Source of the DNA: CAVWZH01 sp963765285
GTDB lineage: Bacteria > Acidobacteriota > Terriglobia > Terriglobales > Acidobacteriaceae
Reading direction: 5' to 3'
Assembly (NCBI GenBank): GCA_963765285.1
Contig: CAVXVR010000003.1
Coordinates: forward strand, 682,001-746,000
Length of the DNA stretch: 64,000 nucleotides
The translations under genes and the position numbers were made by a program. Below are positions 52,127-60,793 of this stretch, one piece after another. Below the pieces are notes generated by a model. The model was not told where the DNA came from. It saw nothing but the letters and a program-made list of their open reading frames with translations, and made no database searches. Each line of letters starts with the position of its first letter. Positions within the stretch are counted from its first letter, which is position 1.

Positions 52127-53650
52127 CTATTGCGGCTCGCCGGTAAGCGGATCAAGCAGCAGGATGTCAGTCCTGGGTTCGGTAAACTCCAGCATATTGG
52201 TCACCGACCCCGCCAACGCGTCGAACGAATGATTCCCGATTCGTCCCAAACCCCAATTGTCTTCAATGAAGCGAATCACCGACGTTTGGTCGGTGATTGC
52301 GTGGTCCACGAAGTTCGACTTGGCAAAAGGCGAGATGGCCAACAGGGGCAGCCGCATTCCATAACCGCACCGGCTGGGAATACCGCCCGAGTTCTTGCTG
52401 CCACAGTGGCCGGCCGAATTCAATGCGTCCGCGGAAGAGACGGACTCATTGACGATCGGTCCCATCTGGTGGTCGTACCAGCCATCGGAATCGTCCCACA
52501 GAATCAGGACTAGGGTGCTGCTCCACTCCGGCCGCTGCTGCAGAGCATTCAGCGTGTTCACCAGAAACTCCTGCTCGTCGAGAGGAGAGGAGTATCCTGC
52601 ATGGCCATCCTGGGCTTTCTTCGCTTTCAGGAAGCTGACGGCCGGCAGGTTGCCATTGTTCACCGCGTTCCAGAAATCCGTCAGATCATATTGGTGGTTG
52701 GCTTGATCGGTTTGCCCGATCGCGGCCACCGAGCTTGGGGGCAAGTGGTGCGGATTGGAACTTTGCGGATAATACTGGAAGGGCTCGTGGTGGGCGCTGT
52801 AGTCGGTCTGGGGAGCCCCGCTCAGGTTGGGGGTTTGATTTCCGCAAACTGCCGGGGAATTGGCCGTTGCCGGTTTGCTGGGGGCAAATCCGCCCTGGAA
52901 CCAGCCCCAGGTCAAGCCATGGGCGTTGAGCAGATCGCCGATGTTGAGTCCCACCAGTCCCACTTGATCGGGACTGCCACAATCGTCATAGAACGGATCG
53001 GGATCGCCGATGACCACCGTGCCCAGCACATCATGAAAGGCCGAGGTGTCCCCAATCGTTTTGTTCACTCCCGATGTCTGACCAGACACCAGGTTCAGCG
53101 CTCCCACGGTTGATGGTCCGAACTCGGTGTCGTACGAGTTGTCGCTCATGGCAAAGTGCTGGGCGTAGTTCCACAGCGCAGTCACGGTGTTGCCGTCGTA
53201 GTAGCCCATGACGAGGGCGGTGCCGAATCCGTAGTCCGGGCATCCGGGACCGCCTACGCCGGTGAACTGGACGAACTTGTCGAGCAATCCGCCGTCGAAT
53301 GCCTGCTGCTCGGGGGTGTAGTCGTGGTCCTGATCACAGGTGTAGTTTTCCGCCCGCGACAGGCGAAACGGTGAGTGCGAGTTGGGATTATGGGTGAGCA
53401 GCGGACCGCTCAGTCCGTTCACGCTGGGCGTGCCCGGGAACGGGTGGAACTTGGGCTCGCCGGTCGAATTTCTGGCATTGGGATAGGTGGCAAAGTAGTG
53501 ATCAAAAGAAACGTTCTCCTGAAAGATCACTACCACGTGCTTGATCGGAGATGCGGCAGCGGCATGAGCGGAGAGAGCGCAGGCCAGCACCATCAACAAC
53601 GCGGCCGCCGCTATCATCGCCCTCGGGTGGACAACTGTCTGTGTACTCAT
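52127..53650 (-). CDS. Exported phosphoesterase, phospholipase C / acid phosphatase type
   Basis: The 507-residue protein starts with a signal peptide (IAAAALLMVLACALSAHAA) and has the phosphoesterase-family signature HVVVIFQENVSFDHYFATYP, followed by FGPSTVGALNLVSGQTSG and LVLILWDDSDGWYDHQMGP with metal-binding Asp/His residues. This family (PlcC/AcpA) hydrolyses phosphatidylcholine or phosphomonoesters outside the cell. The frame is complete. The substrate cannot be told by eye. Confidence 0.88.
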   Translation of the reverse strand: MSTQTVVHPRAMIAAAALLMVLACALSAHAAAASPIKHVVVIFQENVSFDHYFATYPNARNSTGEPKFHPFPGTPSVNGLSGPLLTHNPNSHSPFRLSRAENYTCDQDHDYTPEQQAFDGGLLDKFVQFTGVGGPGCPDYGFGTALVMGYYDGNTVTALWNYAQHFAMSDNSYDTEFGPSTVGALNLVSGQTSGVNKTIGDTSAFHDVLGTVVIGDPDPFYDDCGSPDQVGLVGLNIGDLLNAHGLTWGWFQGGFAPSKPATANSPAVCGNQTPNLSGAPQTDYSAHHEPFQYYPQSSNPHHLPPSSVAAIGQTDQANHQYDLTDFWNAVNNGNLPAVSFLKAKKAQDGHAGYSSPLDEQEFLVNTLNALQQRPEWSSTLVLILWDDSDGWYDHQMGPIVNESVSSADALNSAGHCGSKNSGGIPSRCGYGMRLPLLAISPFAKSNFVDHAITDQTSVIRFIEDNWGLGRIGNHSFDALAGSVTNMLEFTEPRTDILLLDPLTGEPQ

Positions 53651-53887
53651 TGGTTATTTCCTCCTGGAAGTTTCTAGGGCCGGATACACCTGGGTGGGTT
53701 CGGGGTCAGGGCTGGCAGCTCTGCGCCCCGGCGGAAATTCTGCTGCGAGCGAGGCTAGGCGGGATTTGTTGCGCGCATGTCTCTTGCCGGTTAAAAGTCG
53801 ATGAATTTACGGATGCGCCTGTGGAAATTCGCAGGGTGCCCGACAGGGGTAGGGTGGTACAAACCCGACTTCCGCCTGACGGCAGGC

Positions 53888-56503
53888 TTATTGTCGGTCC
53901 ATGTTCTCATCGATCGCGACCTTGCCGCCTTTTTCGACGTTGATCACGCGATGAATATCCTTAAATCCGCTGGCCGTAATATCGATGACATACGTGCCGG
54001 GATTCAGGTGGAACTCAAGCGGCGAGGGTTTGTCGAGGATACGGTTGTTGACCGCGACCTGTGCGCCTTTGGGCACGGTCTTGACGCTAACGGTGCCCAT
54101 TCCGGTGGTGTCCCCGCCACCGCCAAACATTTTCTTCAACTTGCCGCCGCCGATTTTGATGTCGTCGGTGTTGCCCAGGGCCTTTAATGCGGGAGAAAAG
54201 TGCACCAACTGGCCCATCTGCAAGTTGGCGGTTGTGGTTTCGTCGAGATAGCCCGCTTTCTTGACCACCAGAGTGTGCGCGCCGGGTTTATCCAAGGAGA
54301 GTTGTGTCGGTGTGAGCCGCCCGGTGTCCTTGCCGTCGACAAAGACAGCCGCGCCTGAAGGATCGCTGGTCACAGAAATAGAGGCCGTAAGCTGGGCCAG
54401 TTGGACCACGACAAAAGACTTGCCGCCTGAGGCGACTTCAATGCTGCGCGTCTCGGTGGAGAAGCCTGGCTTGCTGACCTTGATCAGATGCTGGCCAGGC
54501 AGCAGCCCACTTACGTTGAACGGCGTGACCCATGTGGCATCATGACGCTCATCGAGCGTAATCTCCGCACCCTCGGGGGTGGAATTGATCGTCAATTGAC
54601 CCGGGACCACAACGGCGGATGCCGTTGTAGGCCTGGCTTTCTGCTTGTATTTTGGCGTTACCGAGACAGGCTGGCGGCGCGCGGGTCTTGCGCTTTCGGC
54701 TTCCACTGCGGCCGGGGTTTGCACCGGCGCAGCAACCGCGGGTGCCGCCGGGCTGGCTGTTTCGGATGGCGCCGAACTCGCAGGAACCGCCGCTGTCGTC
54801 TGCGGGCCGTCTTCCTCGTTCTCCGAACGGATGTGATACGCAATCGCCACCACGATCAGAAGAATGACGCCAACCGCCGCCGCAATCGAATACATAAATA
54901 ACTTAGGCGGAGTCTTCTTGATTTCCGTGACGGCCTTCCTGGCAGCCTGCTTGGCTACTTGCTGCGCCGGTGGCTTCTTTTCTGCAGGCGCAATTCGGTT
55001 GCTGGCTGCGGGCGATGGTTCCGCCTGCATCGGCTCGGGCTCGGGTGGCGGCGGGGGCGGAACATAGGCCTCTTTCAGCGGTGGCAGTTCGGTGATCTCG
55101 GAAAAACTGCGGCTACGCGTTCCCGAGTCTTCGTTCGCTTCCGCCATCATGGGATCGACGGCAATCTTCGGGGGTGCAAGCTCAGGCTTCGCTGCCGCCG
55201 AAGACATGGTCGCCTGCTCATGGCTCACTGCCTCTATGGAAGCTTTTACGCAGGTACTGATGAACTGCTCGCTGGAATCAAGTTTCGGAGTCCGGGGCAA
55301 GTCGGCGGAAGTCGCACCTGCGCCCACGCCGGCTGCGGCGGCGCGCCAGGAATGGGCGACTGGAGCCGGAATCTCTTCGACCGACTTGGCGGAGACCGCT
55401 TCTACTGGTTCCGTCGCTACGACGGCAGGCGCAGCGGCCGACGCGACTGGAAGAAGCGGAGCTACAGCAAATTCAGGTTCTTTGTAGCTTTCCGCTTTGG
55501 CGACGGGAGCTTTCGGCTGCGGAGCTGCCGCTCGCACGGCCGATGCTACAGCTTGCTTCGGTTCCGCAGCCGGCCTTGAGGCTTGCGAAGAAGACGCTTG
55601 CGAACCGGCGGGAGGTGCGTCCTTCGGCGCTTGTGGAGCAGCCGCACTCGGAGCCTGCGCTGCCGGCTTCTTGGCCGCCACTTTGGCCGGACTTTCCTTA
55701 CACTTTTCAAGATCGTTGACCAGTTCCTGCCCGTTCTGATAACGGTCCGCTGGCGCCTTCGCCAGAGCTTTCACGATCACATCGCTCAGAGCAGGATGAA
55801 GCTTGCGGTTGACCTCGCAGGGAGCAACCGGCATCTGCTCCAGAATCTGCTGCCGCACCTGGTCGGCGTCGTCCCCCGCGAACGCTTTGCGCTCCGTCAC
55901 CATCTCATACAAAATCGCACCCAGGCTGAACATGTTGGAGCGCGCATCCACTGTTTCTCCCCGCAACTGTTCCGGAGACATGTAGTGCAGGGCCTCAAGC
56001 GCTTTGCCTGATTCCAGGCAGCCGAAGGTGCTCATGCGGGAGATTCCGAAGCTCAGCAGCTTTACCGTGCCATCCCAGGAGACCATGATCTTGCCCGGCT
56101 CCAGGCTGTAGTGCGCCACGTTGCGAACGTGTGCATGGTCAAGCCCCTGGCAGGCCTGGCGGGCGATATCCTGCAGGTCCCAAATGGAGAATCCTTCTTT
56201 CCGTGCCAGCATGGTAGCCACGCCGTTACCTTGCACATATTCCATGGCGGCACAGAACACACCGTCCATTTCCTGTGCGCCGTAGAGCTGGGTAACGTTG
56301 TGACTGTTCAGGACCTGGCTGAGCGCGGCTTCTTCGAGCACGCTCTGGATGAGCGGCGCATACTGGTCGCCCAGAGCGTCTGGCCGGATGGTCTTGAGCG
56401 CAATGGTCTGCCCGCTCTCGGGATCGGAAGCCTTATAGACCGCACCGAATTCAGTGTGCGAGAGTTCGCTGAGGATTTCGAAGCGGCCAATCTTGTTCGA
56501 CAT
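53888..56503 (-). CDS. PEGA-repeat transmembrane pseudokinase
   Basis: The 871-residue protein has a Hanks-kinase fold at residues about 5-270, but key sites are changed: the glycine loop is LSHTEFG, HRD is His131-Tyr132-Ser133 (AHYSLEPGK), and DFG is Ser151-Phe-Gly (LLSFGIS). Lys37 (IALKTI) and the SPEQLRGETVDARSNMFSLG loop remain. A long Ala/Pro/Glu-rich linker (about 270-540) and one membrane helix (MYSIAAAVGVILLIVVAIAY) lead to three PEGA domains (STPEGAEITLD, SDPSGAAVFVDG, TVPKGAQVAVN). It cannot be a normal kinase; it may bind or scaffold other proteins and sense envelope state. Confidence 0.92.
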   Translation of the reverse strand: MSNKIGRFEILSELSHTEFGAVYKASDPESGQTIALKTIRPDALGDQYAPLIQSVLEEAALSQVLNSHNVTQLYGAQEMDGVFCAAMEYVQGNGVATMLARKEGFSIWDLQDIARQACQGLDHAHVRNVAHYSLEPGKIMVSWDGTVKLLSFGISRMSTFGCLESGKALEALHYMSPEQLRGETVDARSNMFSLGAILYEMVTERKAFAGDDADQVRQQILEQMPVAPCEVNRKLHPALSDVIVKALAKAPADRYQNGQELVNDLEKCKESPAKVAAKKPAAQAPSAAAPQAPKDAPPAGSQASSSQASRPAAEPKQAVASAVRAAAPQPKAPVAKAESYKEPEFAVAPLLPVASAAAPAVVATEPVEAVSAKSVEEIPAPVAHSWRAAAAGVGAGATSADLPRTPKLDSSEQFISTCVKASIEAVSHEQATMSSAAAKPELAPPKIAVDPMMAEANEDSGTRSRSFSEITELPPLKEAYVPPPPPPEPEPMQAEPSPAASNRIAPAEKKPPAQQVAKQAARKAVTEIKKTPPKLFMYSIAAAVGVILLIVVAIAYHIRSENEEDGPQTTAAVPASSAPSETASPAAPAVAAPVQTPAAVEAESARPARRQPVSVTPKYKQKARPTTASAVVVPGQLTINSTPEGAEITLDERHDATWVTPFNVSGLLPGQHLIKVSKPGFSTETRSIEVASGGKSFVVVQLAQLTASISVTSDPSGAAVFVDGKDTGRLTPTQLSLDKPGAHTLVVKKAGYLDETTTANLQMGQLVHFSPALKALGNTDDIKIGGGKLKKMFGGGGDTTGMGTVSVKTVPKGAQVAVNNRILDKPSPLEFHLNPGTYVIDITASGFKDIHRVINVEKGGKVAIDENMDRQ

Positions 56504-56707
56504 AGGTCTTTAGGCCCCACACGGCAACAACCCGAGCCGTTTCTGCACGAGAAAAAGCCCGGCTTATACCCTGGGGAAGGTGAAACAAGAATAGCCCGGT
56601 GGACTTAGGCGCTGGGAGTTACGAAAGTACTGAAGGAAAAACCAAAGCTCAATGATGCGCTTGCCCTGCGGGTATGCGGAGCATGTACATTCGGGGGAGG
56701 TTGCGTT

Positions 56708-57250
56708 TTACTGGGGGGAAGTCAACCAGTTCCGCAGCAGTTGCTTCACCTTGGCTCCCTCCATCCGCCGGCGCACTGCATCCATTACGCACAAGCGCGC
56801 GGTGGTGCCGCGGCCGCGAAACCCCACCCAGTAAGGAACGTAAAGTTCGCCGGGCAACGGCTCGGCGGACAGATGCAGGTCACGGATGCGAAAGAAGCCG
56901 GTGCTGAAGAGGAACCGCCTCACCTTTGCCAGTACCAGATCTTTCCCGTTTTCTTCGTCGAGCGACGGCGGCACCTGGTTGCGGCTATCGACGGAGACCA
57001 CCTCGCTCTCGCCGGGTAACTGTTCGAAGCGATAAAGGTCGAGCGAGCCGACAACGGCGTCGAGGCCAAAAATATGCTCTTCAGACCGGCCAGCGTTGCG
57101 GATTTCAACCCGGAAGAGCTGGAAGGGGACATAGCAAGGCGCGACCGAACACAGCGGCCCAAACATGGTTTCCCGCACCGCGCTCATGGCGCCGCGGGAG
57201 AAATGCTCAATCGCCTCTTCGCGAGTTACGTTGGGCCTAAGGCTGCGCAC
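56708..57250 (-). CDS. Conserved-looking protein of unknown function
   Basis: A 180-residue protein from GTG 57250 (MRSLRPNVTREEAIEHFSRG), preceded by AGAAGGGA. It is soluble, mixed alpha/beta (VAPCYVPFQLFRVEIRNAG and YVPYWVGFRGRGTTARLCVM). No domain is recognised. It starts 15 bases after the stop of the symporter gene and so is probably in the same operon. Confidence 0.75.
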   Translation of the reverse strand: MRSLRPNVTREEAIEHFSRGAMSAVRETMFGPLCSVAPCYVPFQLFRVEIRNAGRSEEHIFGLDAVVGSLDLYRFEQLPGESEVVSVDSRNQVPPSLDEENGKDLVLAKVRRFLFSTGFFRIRDLHLSAEPLPGELYVPYWVGFRGRGTTARLCVMDAVRRRMEGAKVKQLLRNWLTSPQ

Positions 57251-57265
57251 GGAAAAACGTCCCTT

Positions 57266-58951
57266 CTAGCGGAAATAAATCCACAAGCCGATCACGGTAA
57301 ACAGCAACGCCAGGCTGAAGATGATATTCATCCTGCGCTCTGAGGGTGTTTCGGCAGCGGGCTTGAAGGTGGCGGAGGCTGTAACCGGAACCACATCCAT
57401 CTTCTCGTCCACGGTGGCGAAAGTGAGCCCGGCCAGCTTCTTGCGGTCGGGCGCAGGCGTCAACATGCTTACCACAATCAACACAGCACAACAGACCACA
57501 AACATCAGAATCGCGTAGTGCAGGAAATTCATGTCCACCAGTTCGCGCATGAAGGCGCCGTCAAAGGCATGCCCGCCAGCCGCTCGATCCACGAGTTCGG
57601 CGACGAAGCGGACGGCTCCCATGACGAAGCCCGTGAGCAGCGAGGTAATCGCGCCCTGGGCATTGAGCCGCGGCCAGAGAATCCCCAAAACGAAGCAGGC
57701 GGCGATCGGCGGGCTGATGTACCCCTGCACGCTCTGCAGATAAATATAGAGCTGGCTGCTGATGTAATGGATAAACGGCACCCATAACAACCCCAGCACA
57801 ACCATGATGCCGGTGGCGTAGCGCCCCATGTTGACCAGGTTGGCTTCGCTGGCGTCTGGTCTGATTTTCTTGTAGAAGTCGAGGGTGAAGAGCGTCGACG
57901 CAGAGTTAAATACCGAACTCATCGCGCCCATCACCGCCGCCAGTAGCGCGGCCAACACCAGGCCTACCAGGCCGGTGGGAAGCAGATTCAGGATCATCGT
58001 GGGATAGGCGATGTCGCCATTGAGCACGTCGCCATTCGGTCCAATCTTGAAGAGATTGCGAAACAACGCGAAAGCGATGATCCCCGGCAATACCAGCATG
58101 AAGACAGGGAGAATCTTCAGGAAGCCGGCGAAGATGGTGCCGGCCTTGGCGTGACCTTCATCACGCGCCGACAACACACGCTGCACAATCACCTGGTCGG
58201 TACACCAATACCAGATCCCCAGAATTGGAGCGCCAAAGAAAATGCCAGTCCAGGGAAAGGCCGGATCACTCACGGGTTTAATCATGTGGAAATAGCCGGC
58301 GGGCACCGCGGCTCGCAGGGCCTCAAATCCTCCCACTTTGTGCAACCCGATGACGGTCAGCAGGACCGCGCCCACGATCAGGATCATGGTCTGCACCATG
58401 TCGGTATAGATTACGGCGGCCAACCCTCCGGCGATGGTGTAAATTCCGGTGGCGACGACAAGGACGATGGCGGTCTCCCAGAGTTTCCAACCAGCAACGC
58501 GCTCAAGGACTACACTCGCCGCGTAGAGTTGCACGGAAATCTTGGTAAAGATGTACGCAATGATCGAGATGCTCGCCAGATAAACCGCGCAGGAACGGCT
58601 GAAGCGCCGTTCCAGAAATTCCGGCATGGTGAAGACGTTGGAACGAAGATAAAAAGGGACGAAGACCCAGCCGAGCACGAGCAGAATCAGGCACGCCCAC
58701 CATTCAAAGTGGCCGACGGCCAAGCCCGAACTGGCTCCCGAGCCCGATAGTCCGATGAAATGTTCGGTCGAAATATTGGAGACGAACAGCGAAGCCCCGA
58801 TGGCGAACCATCCCACATTGCGGCTGGCCAGGAAGTAATCGGTGGAGGTGCGCCCCCGGCGCGCAAAGTACAGACCGATGCAGAAGATCAAAACAAAGTA
58901 GGCAACGATGATACCGATGTCGAGTGCCGCGAGGTTCGCCGTCTGACCCAT
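57266..58951 (-). CDS. Sodium:solute symporter (SSS/SGLT family)
   Basis: The 561-residue protein has about 13-14 helices and the SSS signatures: FARRGRTSTDYFLASRNVGW, SNISTEHFIGLSGSGASSG and the later GLVLAALLAAVMGAMSSVFN sodium-site region. Members cotransport sugars, inositol or organic acids with sodium; the SGLT-like form here suggests a sugar. The start is ATG 58951 with AAGGAGGG just upstream. It is the first gene of a two-gene operon with the unknown protein at 56708. Confidence 0.93.
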   Translation of the reverse strand: MGQTANLAALDIGIIVAYFVLIFCIGLYFARRGRTSTDYFLASRNVGWFAIGASLFVSNISTEHFIGLSGSGASSGLAVGHFEWWACLILLVLGWVFVPFYLRSNVFTMPEFLERRFSRSCAVYLASISIIAYIFTKISVQLYAASVVLERVAGWKLWETAIVLVVATGIYTIAGGLAAVIYTDMVQTMILIVGAVLLTVIGLHKVGGFEALRAAVPAGYFHMIKPVSDPAFPWTGIFFGAPILGIWYWCTDQVIVQRVLSARDEGHAKAGTIFAGFLKILPVFMLVLPGIIAFALFRNLFKIGPNGDVLNGDIAYPTMILNLLPTGLVGLVLAALLAAVMGAMSSVFNSASTLFTLDFYKKIRPDASEANLVNMGRYATGIMVVLGLLWVPFIHYISSQLYIYLQSVQGYISPPIAACFVLGILWPRLNAQGAITSLLTGFVMGAVRFVAELVDRAAGGHAFDGAFMRELVDMNFLHYAILMFVVCCAVLIVVSMLTPAPDRKKLAGLTFATVDEKMDVVPVTASATFKPAAETPSERRMNIIFSLALLFTVIGLWIYFR

Positions 58952-59227
58952 AGCCCTCCTTCAATCATCGATTTTCCACAGGCCACGACGCTCCGGTTTG
59001 TCTTGAGGACGAACCCACGCGTTCGAGACCCCATCCCTGCAAACTATTGGTTCCGGCAGACTTTATCTCAGTCATCGAGTTCCCGCAATGGGGATGCGCC
59101 AGAATCAACTCGCGGGGGAACCGCGAGAGTGCATAGGGCGCCCGGGGCGAAGCGCCAGATTTTGAACCTCAAAGCGATCCAGCCAAATCCAAAACTGGTC
59201 CCAGCTCGACTTCTTATCGAGGCCACC

Positions 59228-59767
59228 ATGAAATTCAATCTCTCGGAAACCACCGCGCTTTTAAACCGCACACCGGGAGCTCTGAACTCCCTGCTTCGGG
59301 GGTTACCGGAGAGCTGGACGCAATCGAACGAAGGTGGAGGAACATGGAGCGCGTTTGATATCGTCGGCCATTTAATCCATGGAGAACGCGCGGACTGGAT
59401 CCCCCGCGCCCGGATCATCCTGTCTGACGCGGAAGACCGTACCTTTGAGCCTTTTGATCGTTTTGCGCAAGCAAAGTTAAGCCAGGGCAAGTCCCTCGAT
59501 CAGCTGTTGGATGAGTTTGCTCGCTTGCGGCGGGAGAGTCTGGCGGCCCTCGAGGCATTTCACCTGCAACCTCAAGATCTGGAGCGGCGGGGGCGGCATC
59601 CTGAGCTGGGAGTGGTCACACTATCCGAGCTGCTGGCGACATGGGCAACTCACGATCTGACGCATTTGCATCAACTCTCGCGGGTAATGGCAAGCCAATA
59701 CCGCGAAGCTGTTGGCCCGTGGAGCGCGTATCTGGGAGTGCTGCGGTGCGAGGGGCATAGCTCCTGA
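59228..59767 (+). CDS. DinB-superfamily protein
   Basis: The ATG at 59228, after GAGGCCACC, begins a 179-residue four-helix-bundle protein (KFNLSETTALLNRTPGALNS) with GTWSAFDIVGHLIHGERADW and ATHDLTHLHQLSRVMA, giving the His-based metal triad of DinB/YfiT-like proteins. These are thiol or metal-dependent transferases of largely unknown role. The open frame back to 58760 is not coding. The region 58952-59227 holds promoters only. Confidence 0.9.
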   Translation: MKFNLSETTALLNRTPGALNSLLRGLPESWTQSNEGGGTWSAFDIVGHLIHGERADWIPRARIILSDAEDRTFEPFDRFAQAKLSQGKSLDQLLDEFARLRRESLAALEAFHLQPQDLERRGRHPELGVVTLSELLATWATHDLTHLHQLSRVMASQYREAVGPWSAYLGVLRCEGHSS

Positions 59768-59779
59768 ATGTCCATCCGC

Positions 59780-59903
59780 TCGAGGATCAGAAAGAGATCC
59801 TGCGGACCGTCTGATCGCGGCCACCGCTCTTGCAGAAGGCCCCGCGCTGGTCACGGCCGACGTGGGGATTCGACGGACAAAGCTGGTCGAAACGATTTGG
59901 TAG
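59780..59903 (+). pseudogene. Remnant of a PIN-domain (VapC) toxin gene
   Basis: The frame through this stretch encodes ERDPADRLIAATALAEGPAL and VTADVGIRRTKLVETIW, the C-terminal third of a VapC toxin, including the DPADRLI and TAD motifs. There is no preceding PIN N-terminus or antitoxin, because the DinB gene ends directly before it. It is a decayed fragment of a second VapBC module. Confidence 0.75.
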
Positions 59904-59907
59904 GTTC

Positions 59908-59970
59908 GGGCGGGTCAGCGACCCGCCCCAACACGGTTTCGGTTCGGGCGGGCGGTCAAAGACCCGCCCC
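59908..59970. repeat. Pair of GC-rich palindromes
   Basis: GGGCGGGTC-AGC-GACCCGCCC (59908-59928) is a perfect 9-base hairpin. A second, imperfect copy, GGGCGGGCGGTCAAAGACC then CGCCC, follows at 59946-59969. The shared block TTCGGGCGGG...GACCCGCCCC marks a tandem REP-like element between two convergent units. Confidence 0.75.
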
Positions 59971-59990
59971 TACCCGCTCAGCCCCGCAAG

Positions 59991-60605
59991 CTAAAACACA
60001 CTCGTGGTATCCACCGTCACTCGCTTTGCTGAGATTACACCGAGGATGTGTGCGACGTTGTTGCCCGAGGTATCGGTAGCGTCCAGGACGAACGTTCCGC
60101 TATAAGACTTTCCGTCCCGACTGATAGACACCCATTCAACGATATGCGTCGGACCGGCTGGATTTCCGATTCCGCTCGGCGCGTTGGTGGTGTCGTTGCC
60201 CAAGGCAAAGTGGTTCAGCTTGTAGGTCGTGTACGTCGTCTTCTTCCAGATTCCCATGCAGAAGTTCCCGTCCTGCGCGGGTCGCCCGGAATTCATGATT
60301 TCGGTTCCATCGTCATGCCAGACCACCAGGGCCGCGTCAATCGGAGCGCCGTCCGGAGGCCCGTTCGGGCCGTTGCCTTCGGCGGTAAAGGTCACTTGCC
60401 ACAGGCCAACGATGGGATCCTGGTAGTAGGGGGCGAGCCCGAATGCTGGGTGTTTATCGCCCTCATTCCAGGCTTGACGTTGAACGGTTGCGCCCCGCTT
60501 GATCCTTGAGAAACCTCCGCAGTCGGCGCTCGCGTTTGTCGTCATTAGTATCCCCATCACGAGGATGGCGGGAACCGCTATCAGTTTTGCAAATGTTGTT
60601 TTCAT
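59991..60605 (-). CDS. Exported protein of unknown function
   Basis: The 204-residue protein has a signal peptide (LIAVPAILVMGILMTTNASA), then DPIVGLWQVTFTAEGNGPNG and IDAALVVWHDDGTEIMNSGR, a short beta-rich domain resembling exported lipocalin-like families. Two Cys residues are spaced widely. The start is ATG 60605. It is divergent from the broken regulator at 60794, so its promoter lies in 60606-60793. Confidence 0.78.
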   Translation of the reverse strand: MKTTFAKLIAVPAILVMGILMTTNASADCGGFSRIKRGATVQRQAWNEGDKHPAFGLAPYYQDPIVGLWQVTFTAEGNGPNGPPDGAPIDAALVVWHDDGTEIMNSGRPAQDGNFCMGIWKKTTYTTYKLNHFALGNDTTNAPSGIGNPAGPTHIVEWVSISRDGKSYSGTFVLDATDTSGNNVAHILGVISAKRVTVDTTSVF

Positions 60606-60793
60606 GCGATCTCCTTTGAAAGAGCCGAATCCATCGGAGGGGCATGCTGCCTTGGAGGGCAGATTTGCACAAGGAATGGGAGATGAAGCTTGGGTGAAGG
60701 ATAGGTGAAGCCGTAAGTGATTGAGCGCTCGGATAGTTCAGCATTCCGGAGGCAAACGATGCTATAGTTTTGTCCCCCGTCGTTGAGGTTGCC

